DNA of 64,000 nt from Methylococcus capsulatus (GCF_036864975.1 NZ_CP104311.1:124001-188000), one strand, 5' to 3'. Positions 28,214 through 37,575 are shown, counted from the stretch's first letter. A program made the numbers and translations. Notes: a model not told the origin generated them from the sequence alone.

Positions 28214-29524
28214 TTGAACCCGGTAAAAATCGGCATCCTCGGCCTCGGCACGGTCGGCGGTGGCACGGTCAACGTGTTGCGACGCAATGCCGACGAAATC
28301 ACCCGCCGCGCCGGCCGCGAAATCCAGGTCTGCCGCGCCTCGACCCGCGACCTGACGCGCTCCCGCATCTGCGACACCACCGGCATCGCCTTGACCTCCG
28401 ACCCCTACGAGATCGTTGCCGACCCCGACATCCAGATCGTGGTCGAAACCATCGGCGGCGAAACCCCGGCGCGGGATCTGGTCATGAAGGCGCTGGCAAA
28501 CGGCAAGCATGTCGTCACCGCCAACAAAATGCTGATCGCCCTGCACGGCAACGAAATCTTCGCCGCCGCCCGCAAGCATGGCCTGATGGTCGCTTTCGAA
28601 GCTGCCGTGGCCGGGGGGATCCCCATCATCAAGACCATCCGCGAAGGTCTGGCCGGCAACAAAGTCGAATGGCTGGCCGGCATCATCAACGGTACCAGCA
28701 ATTTTATCCTCACCGAGATGTGGGAAAAGGGCCGGGACTTCGCCGACGTCCTGCAGGAAGCCCAGAGGCTGGGCTATGCCGAGGCCGATCCGACCTTCGA
28801 CATCGAAGGGGTGGACGCCGCCCACAAGCTCACCATCCTGGCCTCGATCGCCTTCGGCATCCCCCTCCAGTTCGGCAAGGTGTACATCGAGGGCATCACC
28901 GGGATCACCGCGGCCGACGTCAAATACGCCGAAGCCTTGGGGTATCGCATCAAACTGCTCGGGATCGCCCGCCGCACCCCCAAGGGCATCGAACTGCGGG
29001 TCCATCCCACCCTGATTCCGGCGCGGAGGCTGATCGCCAACGTCAACGGGGTGATGAATGCCGTGCTGGTCAAGGGCGACGCGGTCGGGCCGACGCTTTC
29101 TTACGGCGCCGGCGCCGGGGCCGAACCGACCGCCTCCGCGGTGGTCGCCGACATCGTCGACGTGGTCCGCACCCTGACCTCCGACCCCGAGAACCGGGTG
29201 CCGCACCTGGCCTTCCAGCCCGCTGCGATATCCGAGATCCCGATCCTGCCGATCGAAGAGGTCGAGACCGCCTATTACCTGCGGCTCTCCGCCGAGGACA
29301 AGCCCGGCGTGCTGGCCGACGTGACCCGCATCCTCGCCAGCCACCAAATCAGCATCGAGGCCGTGCTGCAGAAGGAAATGCCGGAGGGCGAGAGCCATCT
29401 CCCGGTGATCATGCTGACGCAGAAGGTCACCGAGCGCGAGCTGAACGCCGCCGTGCGGGAAATCGAGGCACTGCCTACGGTCAAGGGTGCGGTCAAACGC
29501 ATCCGGCTCGAAACTCTGGGTTAA
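28214..29524 (+). CDS. hom: Homoserine dehydrogenase
   Basis: A 436-residue protein beginning at TTG 28214, with GAGGA 7 bp upstream. The NAD(P)-binding start is KIGILGLGTVGGGTVNVL; TANKMLIALHGNEIF, VAGGIPIIKTIREGLAGN, GIINGTSNFILTEM and GYAEADPTFDIEGVDAAHK form the catalytic domain; the C-terminal ACT domain (YYLRLSAEDKPGVLADVTRI) is the site of threonine feedback in relatives. It reduces aspartate semialdehyde to homoserine. thrC follows 133 bp later. Confidence 0.95.
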   Translation: MNPVKIGILGLGTVGGGTVNVLRRNADEITRRAGREIQVCRASTRDLTRSRICDTTGIALTSDPYEIVADPDIQIVVETIGGETPARDLVMKALANGKHVVTANKMLIALHGNEIFAAARKHGLMVAFEAAVAGGIPIIKTIREGLAGNKVEWLAGIINGTSNFILTEMWEKGRDFADVLQEAQRLGYAEADPTFDIEGVDAAHKLTILASIAFGIPLQFGKVYIEGITGITAADVKYAEALGYRIKLLGIARRTPKGIELRVHPTLIPARRLIANVNGVMNAVLVKGDAVGPTLSYGAGAGAEPTASAVVADIVDVVRTLTSDPENRVPHLAFQPAAISEIPILPIEEVETAYYLRLSAEDKPGVLADVTRILASHQISIEAVLQKEMPEGESHLPVIMLTQKVTERELNAAVREIEALPTVKGAVKRIRLETLG

Positions 29525-29580
29525 CGATCATGGCGACCAGTCGCCCTCGATGATGAAAGCAACGGTTTGCCATGATAGTT

Positions 29581-29645
29581 TCCCTCACCCCAGCCCTCTC
29601 CCGCTCGCGGGAGAGGTGGACGAAGAAACGCTTCGCGTTGTTTCA
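29581..29645. repeat. Intergenic palindromic repeats between hom and thrC
   Basis: CTCTCCCGCTCGCGGGAGAG (29599-29618) is a near-perfect palindrome in the common CCCTCACCCCAGCCCTCTCC extragenic repeat context, followed by a second small hairpin AACGC-TTC-GCGTT at 29629-29642. There is no T-run, so I do not call it a terminator. Confidence 0.5.
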
Positions 29646-29657
29646 CGTTGAAAAACC

Positions 29658-30800
29658 ATGACTACGACGACACGCTACACCGGCCTCATCGAACGCTACC
29701 GCGACCGCCTCCCGGTCGGCGCGGACACCCGCGTCATCAGCCTGGGCGAAGGCAATACGCCGCTGATCCGGCTGGAAAACATCCCCCGCCTGCTGGGCCG
29801 GAGCATCGAACTCTACGCGAAGTATGAGGGCCTCAATCCGACCGGCTCTTTCAAGGACCGCGGCATGACCATGGCCGTGACCCGCGCGGTCGAAGAAGGC
29901 AGCCGGGCCATCATCTGCGCCTCCACTGGCAATACCAGCGCCGCCGCGGCCGCCTATGCCGCGCGCGCCGGCATCACCGCCTTCGTACTGATTCCGGACG
30001 GCAAGATCGCCATGGGCAAGCTGGCCCAGGCCATGATGTACGGCTCGGCGGTGATCCAGATCAAGGGCAATTTCGACGACGGCATGCGGCTAGTCAAGGA
30101 AGTGGCCGGCGAAGCGCCCGTCACCATCGTCAACTCAATCAACCCGTACCGGCTGCAGGGTCAGAAGACCGCGGCCTTCGAGATCGTCGACGAACTCGGC
30201 CGGGCGCCGGACTACCACTGCCTGCCGGTCGGCAATGCCGGCAACATCACGGCGCACTGGATCGGCTACAGCGAATACGCCTGCGGCGGCCGCGACTGCG
30301 TGACTGAGTCCTGCACCTTCTGCAACGGCGACTGCCGCTTCGTGAGCGGCGGCCCGGTCTCGGCCAGCCGACCGAAGATGGTCGGCTATCAGGCCGGCGG
30401 CGCGGCACCGTTCGTGCGTGGCCACATGGTGGACCATCCGGAGACGGTGGCGACCGCCATCCGCATCGGCCACCCGCAAAGCTGGGATCAGGCTTGGCAG
30501 GTCAGCCGCGAATCCGGCGGCTGGTTCGACGAGTGCAGCGACGAGGAAATCCTCGCCGCGCAGAAAATGCTGACCGAGCACGAAGGCATCTTCTGCGAGC
30601 CGGCCTCCGCCACCTCCCTGGCCGGCGCCCTGCGCGACATCCGGAACGGCAAGATCCCCGAAGGCAGCACGGTGGTGCTGACCTTGACCGGCAACGGCCT
30701 GAAGGATCCCGACACCGCCATCGCCCAGTGCACCCAGAAGCCGCTCACCATCGAAGCCGAGCTGGATTCGGTCAAGCGCGCCATCCTCGACGTCCTCTGA
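29658..30800 (+). CDS. thrC: Threonine synthase with a cysteine-rich insertion
   Basis: A 380-residue PLP enzyme of the short threonine synthase type: [29 protein letters not shown] with PLP lysine 66, [30 protein letters not shown] and [11 protein letters not shown]. It converts O-phosphohomoserine to threonine. Between GYSEY and [16 protein letters not shown] there is an extra segment (about residues 208-238) with cysteines at 209, 214, 219, 222 and 226 (CX4CX4CX2CX3C), absent from the B. subtilis-type sequences I know. It might bind a metal or a redox switch. Confidence 0.93.
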   Translation: MTTTTRYTGLIERYRDRLPVGADTRVISLGEGNTPLIRLENIPRLLGRSIELYAKYEGLNPTGSFKDRGMTMAVTRAVEEGSRAIICASTGNTSAAAAAYAARAGITAFVLIPDGKIAMGKLAQAMMYGSAVIQIKGNFDDGMRLVKEVAGEAPVTIVNSINPYRLQGQKTAAFEIVDELGRAPDYHCLPVGNAGNITAHWIGYSEYACGGRDCVTESCTFCNGDCRFVSGGPVSASRPKMVGYQAGGAAPFVRGHMVDHPETVATAIRIGHPQSWDQAWQVSRESGGWFDECSDEEILAAQKMLTEHEGIFCEPASATSLAGALRDIRNGKIPEGSTVVLTLTGNGLKDPDTAIAQCTQKPLTIEAELDSVKRAILDVL

Positions 30801-30808
30801 CGACACCA

Positions 30809-30833
30809 GCCGCCGCCCGCAACGGGCGGCGGC
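30809..30833 (+). terminator. GC-rich hairpin after thrC
   Basis: A perfect GCCGCCGCCCG-CAA-CGGGCGGCGGC hairpin 8 bp after the thrC stop. It lacks a following T-run, so it may be a processed end or a weak terminator. Confidence 0.5.
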
Positions 30834-30924
30834 CTCCCCGTTCCGAGACGCCGATTTTTTGACATCCGGCGCCGTCACCGTCATACACTAGCCCCAACGG
30901 ATCAGGCCGCTCGCGGGTTATCTC

Positions 30925-31710
30925 ATGAAGCTGACGTTCATCGGTGTCGGTTCTGCCTTTGCCCTGCAAAACTATCAGTCGAATGTCCTGATCGAGAGCC
31001 AGGGCAGGAAACTCCTGATCGATTGCGGCAGCGATGCGCGCTTTGCCCTGCACCGGCTGGGACTCGGGGCGGAAGACATCGACGCCCTCTACGTCAGTCA
31101 TCTGCATGCCGATCATATCGGCGGCATCGAATGGCTGGGCTTTTCGCGTTATTTTTCCGGCGGGATGCGGCCGGAACTCTTCATCGAGAAGCGGCTGGCG
31201 GAGCATCTCTGGGAACGATCGCTGCGAGGGGGCATGGCGTCCGTCCAGGGAAGGTCGATGCGTCTGGACGACTTCTTCTCTACGGTCCACCGCCTTTCCC
31301 CCGGCGGGGCATTCCGGTTCGGGAGCCTCGGCTTACGTCTTTTCTCGACGCTGCATTATTTCGACTGCCGTGAGCTCGCTCCGAGCTACGGTCTGGTGAT
31401 CGACGTTCATCCGGAAGCCGCGGCGCCGGAAATGACCGAGCCTCGTTGCAGAATCGTGCTGACGACCGATACCCAATTTTGCCCCGACCGCCTCGCCGGA
31501 CTCTACGACAGCGCGGACGTCATTTTCCAGGACTGCGAGACGGCCCCGCGGCGATCCGGCATCCACGCGCACTACGATGAGCTTTGCGGACTTCCGGCGT
31601 CGATCCGGAAAAAAATGTGGCTATACCACTACCAGGACGGGCCCCTGCCCGATGCAGCCGGTGCGGGTTTCCACGGCTTCGTCCGGCAGGGACAGGTTTT
31701 CGAATTCTGA
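30925..31710 (+). CDS. MBL-fold metallo-hydrolase
   Basis: A 261-residue metallo-beta-lactamase-fold protein: MKLTFIGVGSAFALQNYQSN, then YVSHLHADHIGGIEWLG (HxHxDH), LTTDTQFCP carrying the metal aspartate, and GIHAHYDEL supplying a late histidine. The layout resembles RNase Z/cyclic phosphodiesterase-like members, with no exosite arm recognisable. It sits upstream of and convergent with a receiver/kinase pair and near two nucleotide cyclases, so a cyclic-nucleotide phosphodiesterase role is possible but unproven. Confidence 0.8.
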   Translation: MKLTFIGVGSAFALQNYQSNVLIESQGRKLLIDCGSDARFALHRLGLGAEDIDALYVSHLHADHIGGIEWLGFSRYFSGGMRPELFIEKRLAEHLWERSLRGGMASVQGRSMRLDDFFSTVHRLSPGGAFRFGSLGLRLFSTLHYFDCRELAPSYGLVIDVHPEAAAPEMTEPRCRIVLTTDTQFCPDRLAGLYDSADVIFQDCETAPRRSGIHAHYDELCGLPASIRKKMWLYHYQDGPLPDAAGAGFHGFVRQGQVFEF

Positions 31711-31731
31711 ACTCCGAAAGCCGGGTGACGG

Positions 31732-32103
31732 TCAGGTCCGCGGGACGAGCAGGGCTTCGATCTTGGCCAGCAGGCGGTCGAATTCGACCGGCTTGGTGTC
31801 GTAGTCGTCGCAACCGGCTTCGATGGCCTTGTCGCGGTCGCCGGACATGGCGTGGGCCGTCAGTGCGATGACCGGAATGCCGCGGGTCGCTTCTTCGGCC
31901 TTCAGTTTCCGGGTCGCCTCCCATCCGTCCATGACCGGCAGGCTCATGTCCATCAGGACGACATCCGGCATTTCGGCCTGGGCCACCGCCACACCTTCCG
32001 CACCATCGACTGCGATGACCAGCTCGTAGCCGCGCCGCAGCAGACGCCGGCTGAGCATGTCCCGATTCATCTCGTTGTCTTCCACCAGCAATATCTTCGC
32101 CAT
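31732..32103 (-). CDS. Single-domain response regulator (CheY-like)
   Basis: A 123-residue receiver with no output domain: KILLVEDNEMNRDML (acidic pocket), VVLMDMSLPVMDGWEAT (phosphoacceptor Asp around residue 53), IALTAHAM (Thr switch) and DDYDTKPVEF (conserved Lys). ATG 32103 gives the normal receiver N-terminus. It lies 11 bp downstream of the hybrid kinase on the same strand and is very likely its phospho-relay partner. Stand-alone receivers of this kind often act through protein contact, for example on a cyclase. Confidence 0.9.
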   Translation of the reverse strand: MAKILLVEDNEMNRDMLSRRLLRRGYELVIAVDGAEGVAVAQAEMPDVVLMDMSLPVMDGWEATRKLKAEEATRGIPVIALTAHAMSGDRDKAIEAGCDDYDTKPVEFDRLLAKIEALLVPRT

Positions 32104-32114
32104 GGCCGATTCTC

Positions 32115-34211
32115 CTAGGCTGTGATCCCAAGGCACGCGCCGATCCGGTCGCCGAGCTCCTGCAGCAGCTCCTCCCTTCCCCGCGTCCCTTTGTTGACCA
32201 CGTATTCTACGTAGCCGTTCAGGCGCTGGCGATCTTCGGCGGTGAGATCCTTGGCGGTGACGACGATCACGGGTATCGAACGCCAGGCTTCCTGCTGGCG
32301 CAATTCCTCCAGGAAACTGAAGCCGTCCATTTCCGGCATCATCAGGTCGAGAACGATCAATTCGGGCCGGTTCTCCGCCACCCGTTCGAGCGCCACCCGC
32401 CCGTTTTCGGCCTCCTCGACCACCCAGCCCTCGTGCTCCAGCATACGCCGCATCAGCTCCCGGAGGTCGGCGTGGTCTTCCACCAGCAGCACGGGACAAG
32501 GCGGATGGGCGCAGCGGTACTTCTGCAGCACCTTGGCCAAATAGTCCCTATCGATGGGCTTGGTCAGAAAATCGGTGGCGCCGAGGGCGAATCCCAGATT
32601 CCTCTCGTCCAGAATGGTGGCCATGATGACCGGAATCGGCGCCAGTTCCGAATCGGCCTTCAGCGCCGTCAATACCGCCCAGCCGCCCATTCCCGGCATC
32701 ATGACGTCCAGAATGATCGCCCCCGGCCTCAATTCCCTGGCGAGTTTCAGCCCTTCCTGGCCGCTGTCCGCCTCCGCCATACGCAGACCCTGCTTCTCCA
32801 GGAAGCGCCGCATCAGGTCGCGTGCCGCCGGATCGTCGTCGATCACCAGCACGGTGGGAATCCCCTTGGCCAAAGCCGATCCGGACTCCGCGGCCGGCAC
32901 CTTTTCCGGCACGCCGCCGTCTACGGGCAGGTGAATCGTGAAGGTCGAGCCGGCCCCTGCCTCGCTCTCCACGGTGATGTCCCCGCCCATCATCTGGCAG
33001 AAACGGCGGCTCAGGACCAGCCCCAGGCCGGTGCCGCCGAAATTCCGTGTGGTCGATGCATCGGCCTGCGAAAACGCCTGGAACAAACGGCTCATCTGTT
33101 CCGGGGTGATGCCGATCCCGGTGTCGTGGACCGCGAAATGCAGCCATTCCCTTCCATCGACGCTTTCCCTGTCGACGGCCAGGGTGATGACGCCGTCCCG
33201 GGTGAACTTGGAGGCATTGCTCAGCAGGTTGAACAGCGCCTGCCGCACCTTGGTCAGGTCGGCCCGGATCGAACCCATGCCTTCGGCGCATCGGACCTCG
33301 AGGCGGTTGTTGTTCTTGGCGACCACCGGCGCAATGGTCGCCACCACGTCGTCGAGCATGGGAACCACCTCGAAGGTCTCCAGGTAGACCTCCATTTTCC
33401 CCGCCTCGATCTTCGAAAGATCCAGCACGTCGTTGATCAGCGCCAACAGATGCTTGCCGGAAGCGCGGATCTTGTTCAGGTCGGCCAGTTCCTCCTCGCG
33501 CCCCGCGTCTTCGGCATCCTCCGCCAGGATCTCGCTGTAGCCGATGATGGCGTTGAGCGGCGTGCGCAGCTCATGCGACATGTTGGCGAGGAATTCCGAT
33601 TTGAGTCGCGTCGCTTCGAGGGCCGCATCGCGCGCTTCCGCCAGCTCGATGTGGGCGGCTTCCAGTTGCGTCTTCCGCTGTTCCGACAGCTTCACGGCCT
33701 CGACCAGGCTCAGGACCTTGGGAACCTGCAGCGGCAGCACCAGCGCGGTGGCGACCGAAACCACGGCGGTCAGGAGCTTGGTGTATCCGGACAGCCAGTA
33801 GCTCGCGTTCCAGATCGTCCACGCCCCCATGAAATGGGTGACCGCGCAGGCGACGATGAAGAGTCCGAAGGCCAGGAATATCCAGGAAAACGGTATGTCG
33901 CGACGGGCCCGATGGATGAGATAGACCAGGGTCGCCGAGATGCAGACATAGGAGAGCCCGATCAGGAGATCGGTGCTCAGGTGCAGCCACCACAGTTGCG
34001 GCACCCAGAGGTAGCACATGCCGTGCGGCATGAAGGACTGGCCGCTGACGCCGGTCGCGAACAGGTTCGCCGCCAGTCTCGGCCAGGACAACAACAGCAT
34101 CGCGGCTATCGCCACGAGCACGAGCCCGTAGGAGAACCAGCGCAGCTGCGAGACCTGCTCGATACTCTCCGGATTGGGCGGACTTGCCGGGGAAATCTCT
34201 CGACTTGACAT
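32115..34211 (-). CDS. Hybrid histidine kinase with ethylene-receptor-like membrane domain
   Basis: A 698-residue sensor kinase. Residues 27-43 are a membrane segment. Residues 65-165 match the plant ETR1 / Synechocystis ethylene-binding domain: D81 and Y88, then AFGLFIVACAVTHFMGAWT with I119, C122 and H126 (the Cu(I) ligands of ETR1 are Cys65 and His69), and KLLTAVVSVATALVL. Then come HisKA (NMSHELRTPLN, H213), HATPase (GTGLGLVLSRR) and two receivers (VLVIDDDPAARDLM; VLLVEDHADLRELM). It likely senses a small ligand through a copper centre. The partner receiver follows by 11 bp. Confidence 0.88.
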   Translation of the reverse strand: MSSREISPASPPNPESIEQVSQLRWFSYGLVLVAIAAMLLLSWPRLAANLFATGVSGQSFMPHGMCYLWVPQLWWLHLSTDLLIGLSYVCISATLVYLIHRARRDIPFSWIFLAFGLFIVACAVTHFMGAWTIWNASYWLSGYTKLLTAVVSVATALVLPLQVPKVLSLVEAVKLSEQRKTQLEAAHIELAEARDAALEATRLKSEFLANMSHELRTPLNAIIGYSEILAEDAEDAGREEELADLNKIRASGKHLLALINDVLDLSKIEAGKMEVYLETFEVVPMLDDVVATIAPVVAKNNNRLEVRCAEGMGSIRADLTKVRQALFNLLSNASKFTRDGVITLAVDRESVDGREWLHFAVHDTGIGITPEQMSRLFQAFSQADASTTRNFGGTGLGLVLSRRFCQMMGGDITVESEAGAGSTFTIHLPVDGGVPEKVPAAESGSALAKGIPTVLVIDDDPAARDLMRRFLEKQGLRMAEADSGQEGLKLARELRPGAIILDVMMPGMGGWAVLTALKADSELAPIPVIMATILDERNLGFALGATDFLTKPIDRDYLAKVLQKYRCAHPPCPVLLVEDHADLRELMRRMLEHEGWVVEEAENGRVALERVAENRPELIVLDLMMPEMDGFSFLEELRQQEAWRSIPVIVVTAKDLTAEDRQRLNGYVEYVVNKGTRGREELLQELGDRIGACLGITA

Positions 34212-34514
34212 GATCGGCTCTCCGATGGGCAGTGACCGGCGTCTGGGAGCACGGCGCACACGGCACGGCGCACACGGCCCGGCGGCCCACCCCCGTTGAC
34301 AGCGTTTACGGAAATCGGTGGAATGTCAAGGCGCCTTCCAGAGACCAGCCTGGCAGGGTCGGCAGGGATATCCGACCTGCGCCGGACGGCAATGAGGTCG
34401 CTCGAAACCCCTTCGAAGCCTTACCGGGCATGGATTTTCGAAGCCGACCCTTAAGTCTTTGCGAGGCACCATGGACCCCACGGACTCGACGCCGATTCAT
34501 CGGCCGCCAGCGCC
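34212..34514. promoter_or_regulatory. Divergent region, hybrid kinase / cyclase
   Basis: 303 bp between the divergent signalling genes. It contains short direct copies of CGGCGCACACGGC (34252-34280) near the kinase start, which could be slippage. There are no convincing promoter boxes and no coding capacity. Confidence 0.35.
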
Positions 34515-36098
34515 ATGACCGGCACGACGGCGCCGCCTCCCGACAACCGGGGGAAACTGGGCCTGGCTAAAATCCGCCATGGCCTGCGGACGCCCATCAA
34601 CCATATTATCGGCTATGCCGAAATCCTCCGGGAGGAAACCGCCGACACCCTGCCCGCCGCTTTCGTCACAGACCTGGAAAAGATTCACAGCAGCGGCTAC
34701 ATCCTGCTGGCGCTGATCAACCGGCATCTGGGCGAGGATTGCACGCCCAACGCGGAACCCGATCTCCACGCCCTCAGCCACGAGCTGCGCACCCCGGTCA
34801 ATCACATCATCGGCTACGGCGAACTGCTGGCCGAACAGTGCGACGAACTGGGCCAGCCGGACCTGAAGCCGGACCTCGCCAGGATCGTTTCCGCCGCCCA
34901 CACCTGGCTGGAGATGATGGAGGAACATTTCGGCAAGCGCTCGAATCCGCCTCCCGAACCACCCTCGAACCCACCGCCTCCGGCCGCGAATTCCCCGAGC
35001 CTGCGGGAACACTGGGTCAGCATCCCTCCCACCGAAGCCCCCTCCCGCAACCTTTGCACCGGTCATCTGTTGCTGGCGGACGACGACGAACCCAATCGCG
35101 ACCTGCTGCGCAGAAGGCTGGAAAAGCTGGGCTACCGCATCACGACGTGCGGGGACGGCCTGGAAGCGCTGGCGCTGGTCCGCGACACCCTGCCGGACCT
35201 GGTACTGCTGGACATGCTGATGCCCGAACTCAACGGCGACGAAGTCCTGGTCCGCATCAAATCCGACGAGGCCCTGAGCCACGTGCCGGTCATCATGATC
35301 TCGGCGCTGGACCAGGTGGAGGGCATCGCCCATTGCATCGAGCTCGGTGCGGAAGACTACCTCGCCAAGCCCTTCAATCCGATCGTGCTGCGCGCGCGCA
35401 TCGGCGCCGTGCTGGAGAAAAAGCGGCTGCGCGACCTCGAGCAGGTTTACCTGAAGCAGATCGACGGGGAACGGGCGCGTTCCGAACGGCTGCTGCTGAA
35501 CATCCTCCCTCAGCCCATCGCCGACCGGTTGAAAAAGGGCGAAGGCCATATCGTGAACACCTTCGACGAGGTCACGGTGATGTTCGCGGACCTGGTGGGT
35601 TTCACGGCCTTGTCCGCGGCTATGCCGCCCACCCAGCTGGTGCGCCTGCTCGACCGGATATTTTCGGCCTTCGACGAACTGGCGGACCGGCACGGGCTGG
35701 AGAAGATCAAGACCATCGGCGACGCCTACATGGCCGCCGCCGGCCTGCCGTTCCCGCTCCAGGACCACGCGGCCGCCGCCGCCCGCATGGCGCAGGACAT
35801 GCACCAGACCATCGACCGGATCAGCGCCCAGTACCCGGCCGAACTGAAAATGCGGATCGGCATCTGCACCGGTCCCGTCATCGCCGGCACCATCGGCCAG
35901 AAGAAGTTCATCTACGACCTCTGGGGCGATACGGTCAACACGGCGAGCCGCATGGAATCGCACGGCCTACCCGGCCGTACGCAGGTGGCCGCCAGCACCT
36001 ACGGACTGCTCCGCGGCCGTTTCGAGTTCGAAGAACGCGGCACCATCGACGTCCGGGGTAAAGGCCCGATGAAGGCTTATCTCCTTGGCTCAGCATGA
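34515..36098 (+). CDS. Class III adenylate cyclase with two HisKA motifs and a receiver
   Basis: A 527-residue soluble protein. Two histidine-phosphoacceptor motifs stand in tandem: RHGLRTPINHIIGYAEIL (H22) and SHELRTPVNHIIGYGELL (H89), with no HATPase domain. After a Pro-rich linker (145-160) a receiver follows (LLLADDDEPNRDLL, D233 in LLDMLMPELNGDE, K285), then a signalling helix and the cyclase (about 350-500): VMFADLVGFTALS (D359), EKIKTIGDAYMAA (D403, lysine for ATP), YDLWGDTVNTASRM (D472, N475, R479). All catalytic positions for cAMP synthesis are present. It is divergent from the hybrid kinase and a plausible target of its phosphoryl groups. Confidence 0.9.
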   Translation: MTGTTAPPPDNRGKLGLAKIRHGLRTPINHIIGYAEILREETADTLPAAFVTDLEKIHSSGYILLALINRHLGEDCTPNAEPDLHALSHELRTPVNHIIGYGELLAEQCDELGQPDLKPDLARIVSAAHTWLEMMEEHFGKRSNPPPEPPSNPPPPAANSPSLREHWVSIPPTEAPSRNLCTGHLLLADDDEPNRDLLRRRLEKLGYRITTCGDGLEALALVRDTLPDLVLLDMLMPELNGDEVLVRIKSDEALSHVPVIMISALDQVEGIAHCIELGAEDYLAKPFNPIVLRARIGAVLEKKRLRDLEQVYLKQIDGERARSERLLLNILPQPIADRLKKGEGHIVNTFDEVTVMFADLVGFTALSAAMPPTQLVRLLDRIFSAFDELADRHGLEKIKTIGDAYMAAAGLPFPLQDHAAAAARMAQDMHQTIDRISAQYPAELKMRIGICTGPVIAGTIGQKKFIYDLWGDTVNTASRMESHGLPGRTQVAASTYGLLRGRFEFEERGTIDVRGKGPMKAYLLGSA

Positions 36099-36151
36099 AG
36101 AACGCCTTCTTTCAGCCTATCGGGCGGTGCCCCAAAGACGAGTGAAGCCGT

Positions 36152-37471
36152 ATGCCTAAGGTCACGTATTTTCATGAAATCACTTTCGAGGACATCCCGG
36201 AAGGACAGACCCTGCTCGATGTTTCGATTCATCACAGGATTCCCCATCTTCACCAGTGCGGCGGCCAGGCGCGCTGCACCACCTGCCGCATCCAAATTCT
36301 CGACGGACTTTCCAATGTCTCACCGCGAAGCCCTCTGGAAGAGAAAGTGGCGTCCGAACGCGGGTGGGACGAATTTACCCGGCTGGCCTGTCAGACCCAT
36401 GTGCACGGGGACGTGGTCGTTCGCCGGCTGCTCGACAACTCCCAGGACATCATCGTGCTCGACCTGGAAGAACTTCATGGGGGAAGCGCCGGCGAAGGGA
36501 AGGAGCTCGATTTGGCCGTGCTTTTCTCCGACATTAGGGACTTTACGACCCACAGCGAACAAAACCTGCCCTACGACATCGTGCACATGCTGAACCGCTA
36601 TTTCACCGCGGCGGCCGAGCCGGTGCTCAACAACAACGGCTTCATCGACAAGTACATCGGGGACGGCATCCTGGCGGCGTTCGGCACCCGCGACGAATCC
36701 CCGGAAACCGCCTGCCGGAATGCGGTCCGCGCAGCGCTCGGAATGCTGGAGGCCGCACGCCGGCTTGCGCCGACGCTCGAACAGCAATTCCATGTTCCCT
36801 TGCATATCGGCATCGGCATCCATTTCGGAACCGCCATCCTGGGCCGCATCGGCCACCCCGGCAAGCGGCAGATCACGGTGATCGGCGATACGGTCAACAC
36901 GGCGAGCCGGATCGAGAGCATGACCAAGCAGTTCGCCACCCCGATCCTGCTCAGCGACAGCGTAGTCAGCCAGCTCCCCGGAGCGCTTCAGCTCGATCCG
37001 CCGTTTGCGGTTCCACTCAAAGGCAAGACCACGCCCATGCAGCTCTACCCCTGCCGGGGTTTCACCGCTCCCGACACGATCTTCCTGGTGCAGTCGTCCT
37101 TCGACAATCTTGTGCCACGCGCGGCCGCATTCGGCGACCGCTTTTACGCTAACCTCTTCGACACTTACCCTGAACTGCGGCCGATGTTCCGCAGCGACCT
37201 CACGGCACAGAGCAAAATGCTCATGTCCATCCTGAGTTCCGCCGTGAAAGGGTTGAACCGGATGCCCGAGATCGTCGGCGGCCTGCGCGCGCTCGGAAAA
37301 CGCCACCACGAATACGGCGTCAGCCGTATCGATTACGACAAGGTGTCGCGCGTGCTGATCGGAACCCTGGAAGAATTCCTCGCCGAGGAATTCACGCCGG
37401 AAGTCCAGCATGCCTGGAGAACCGTATACGGCATGATCGCGGAAACGATGATCGAAGCCGCTGAAAACTGA
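36152..37471 (+). CDS. Ferredoxin-adenylate cyclase-globin fusion
   Basis: A 439-residue, three-domain soluble protein. Residues 1-95 are a plant-type [2Fe-2S] ferredoxin: CGGQARCTTC (C36, C42, C45) with a distal C80 (LACQTH). Residues 115-300 are a class III cyclase: LAVLFSDIRDFT (D127), FIDKYIGDGILAAF (K167, D171), VIGDTVNTASRIE (D246, N249, R253), complete for cAMP. Residues 305-439 are a single-domain globin: FYANLFDTYPELRPMF in the CD region and LGKRHHEYGV with proximal histidine H385. It should couple redox state and O2, NO or CO binding to cAMP. It follows the other cyclase after 53 bp. Confidence 0.9.
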   Translation: MPKVTYFHEITFEDIPEGQTLLDVSIHHRIPHLHQCGGQARCTTCRIQILDGLSNVSPRSPLEEKVASERGWDEFTRLACQTHVHGDVVVRRLLDNSQDIIVLDLEELHGGSAGEGKELDLAVLFSDIRDFTTHSEQNLPYDIVHMLNRYFTAAAEPVLNNNGFIDKYIGDGILAAFGTRDESPETACRNAVRAALGMLEAARRLAPTLEQQFHVPLHIGIGIHFGTAILGRIGHPGKRQITVIGDTVNTASRIESMTKQFATPILLSDSVVSQLPGALQLDPPFAVPLKGKTTPMQLYPCRGFTAPDTIFLVQSSFDNLVPRAAAFGDRFYANLFDTYPELRPMFRSDLTAQSKMLMSILSSAVKGLNRMPEIVGGLRALGKRHHEYGVSRIDYDKVSRVLIGTLEEFLAEEFTPEVQHAWRTVYGMIAETMIEAAEN

Positions 37472-37575
37472 AGCGAATCGACGGCGTCGGTGTAACCGTC
37501 TGGCCTCCGGAGCCGGAGGATCTCAAGCAAAAGAATGCCGTGAATGCATCCACCCAGAGCAGCCGAGAAGAGCAG

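Noticed and set aside
29599-29618. Intrinsic terminator of hom
   Set aside because: The palindrome lacks a T-run and belongs to a common extragenic repeat type.
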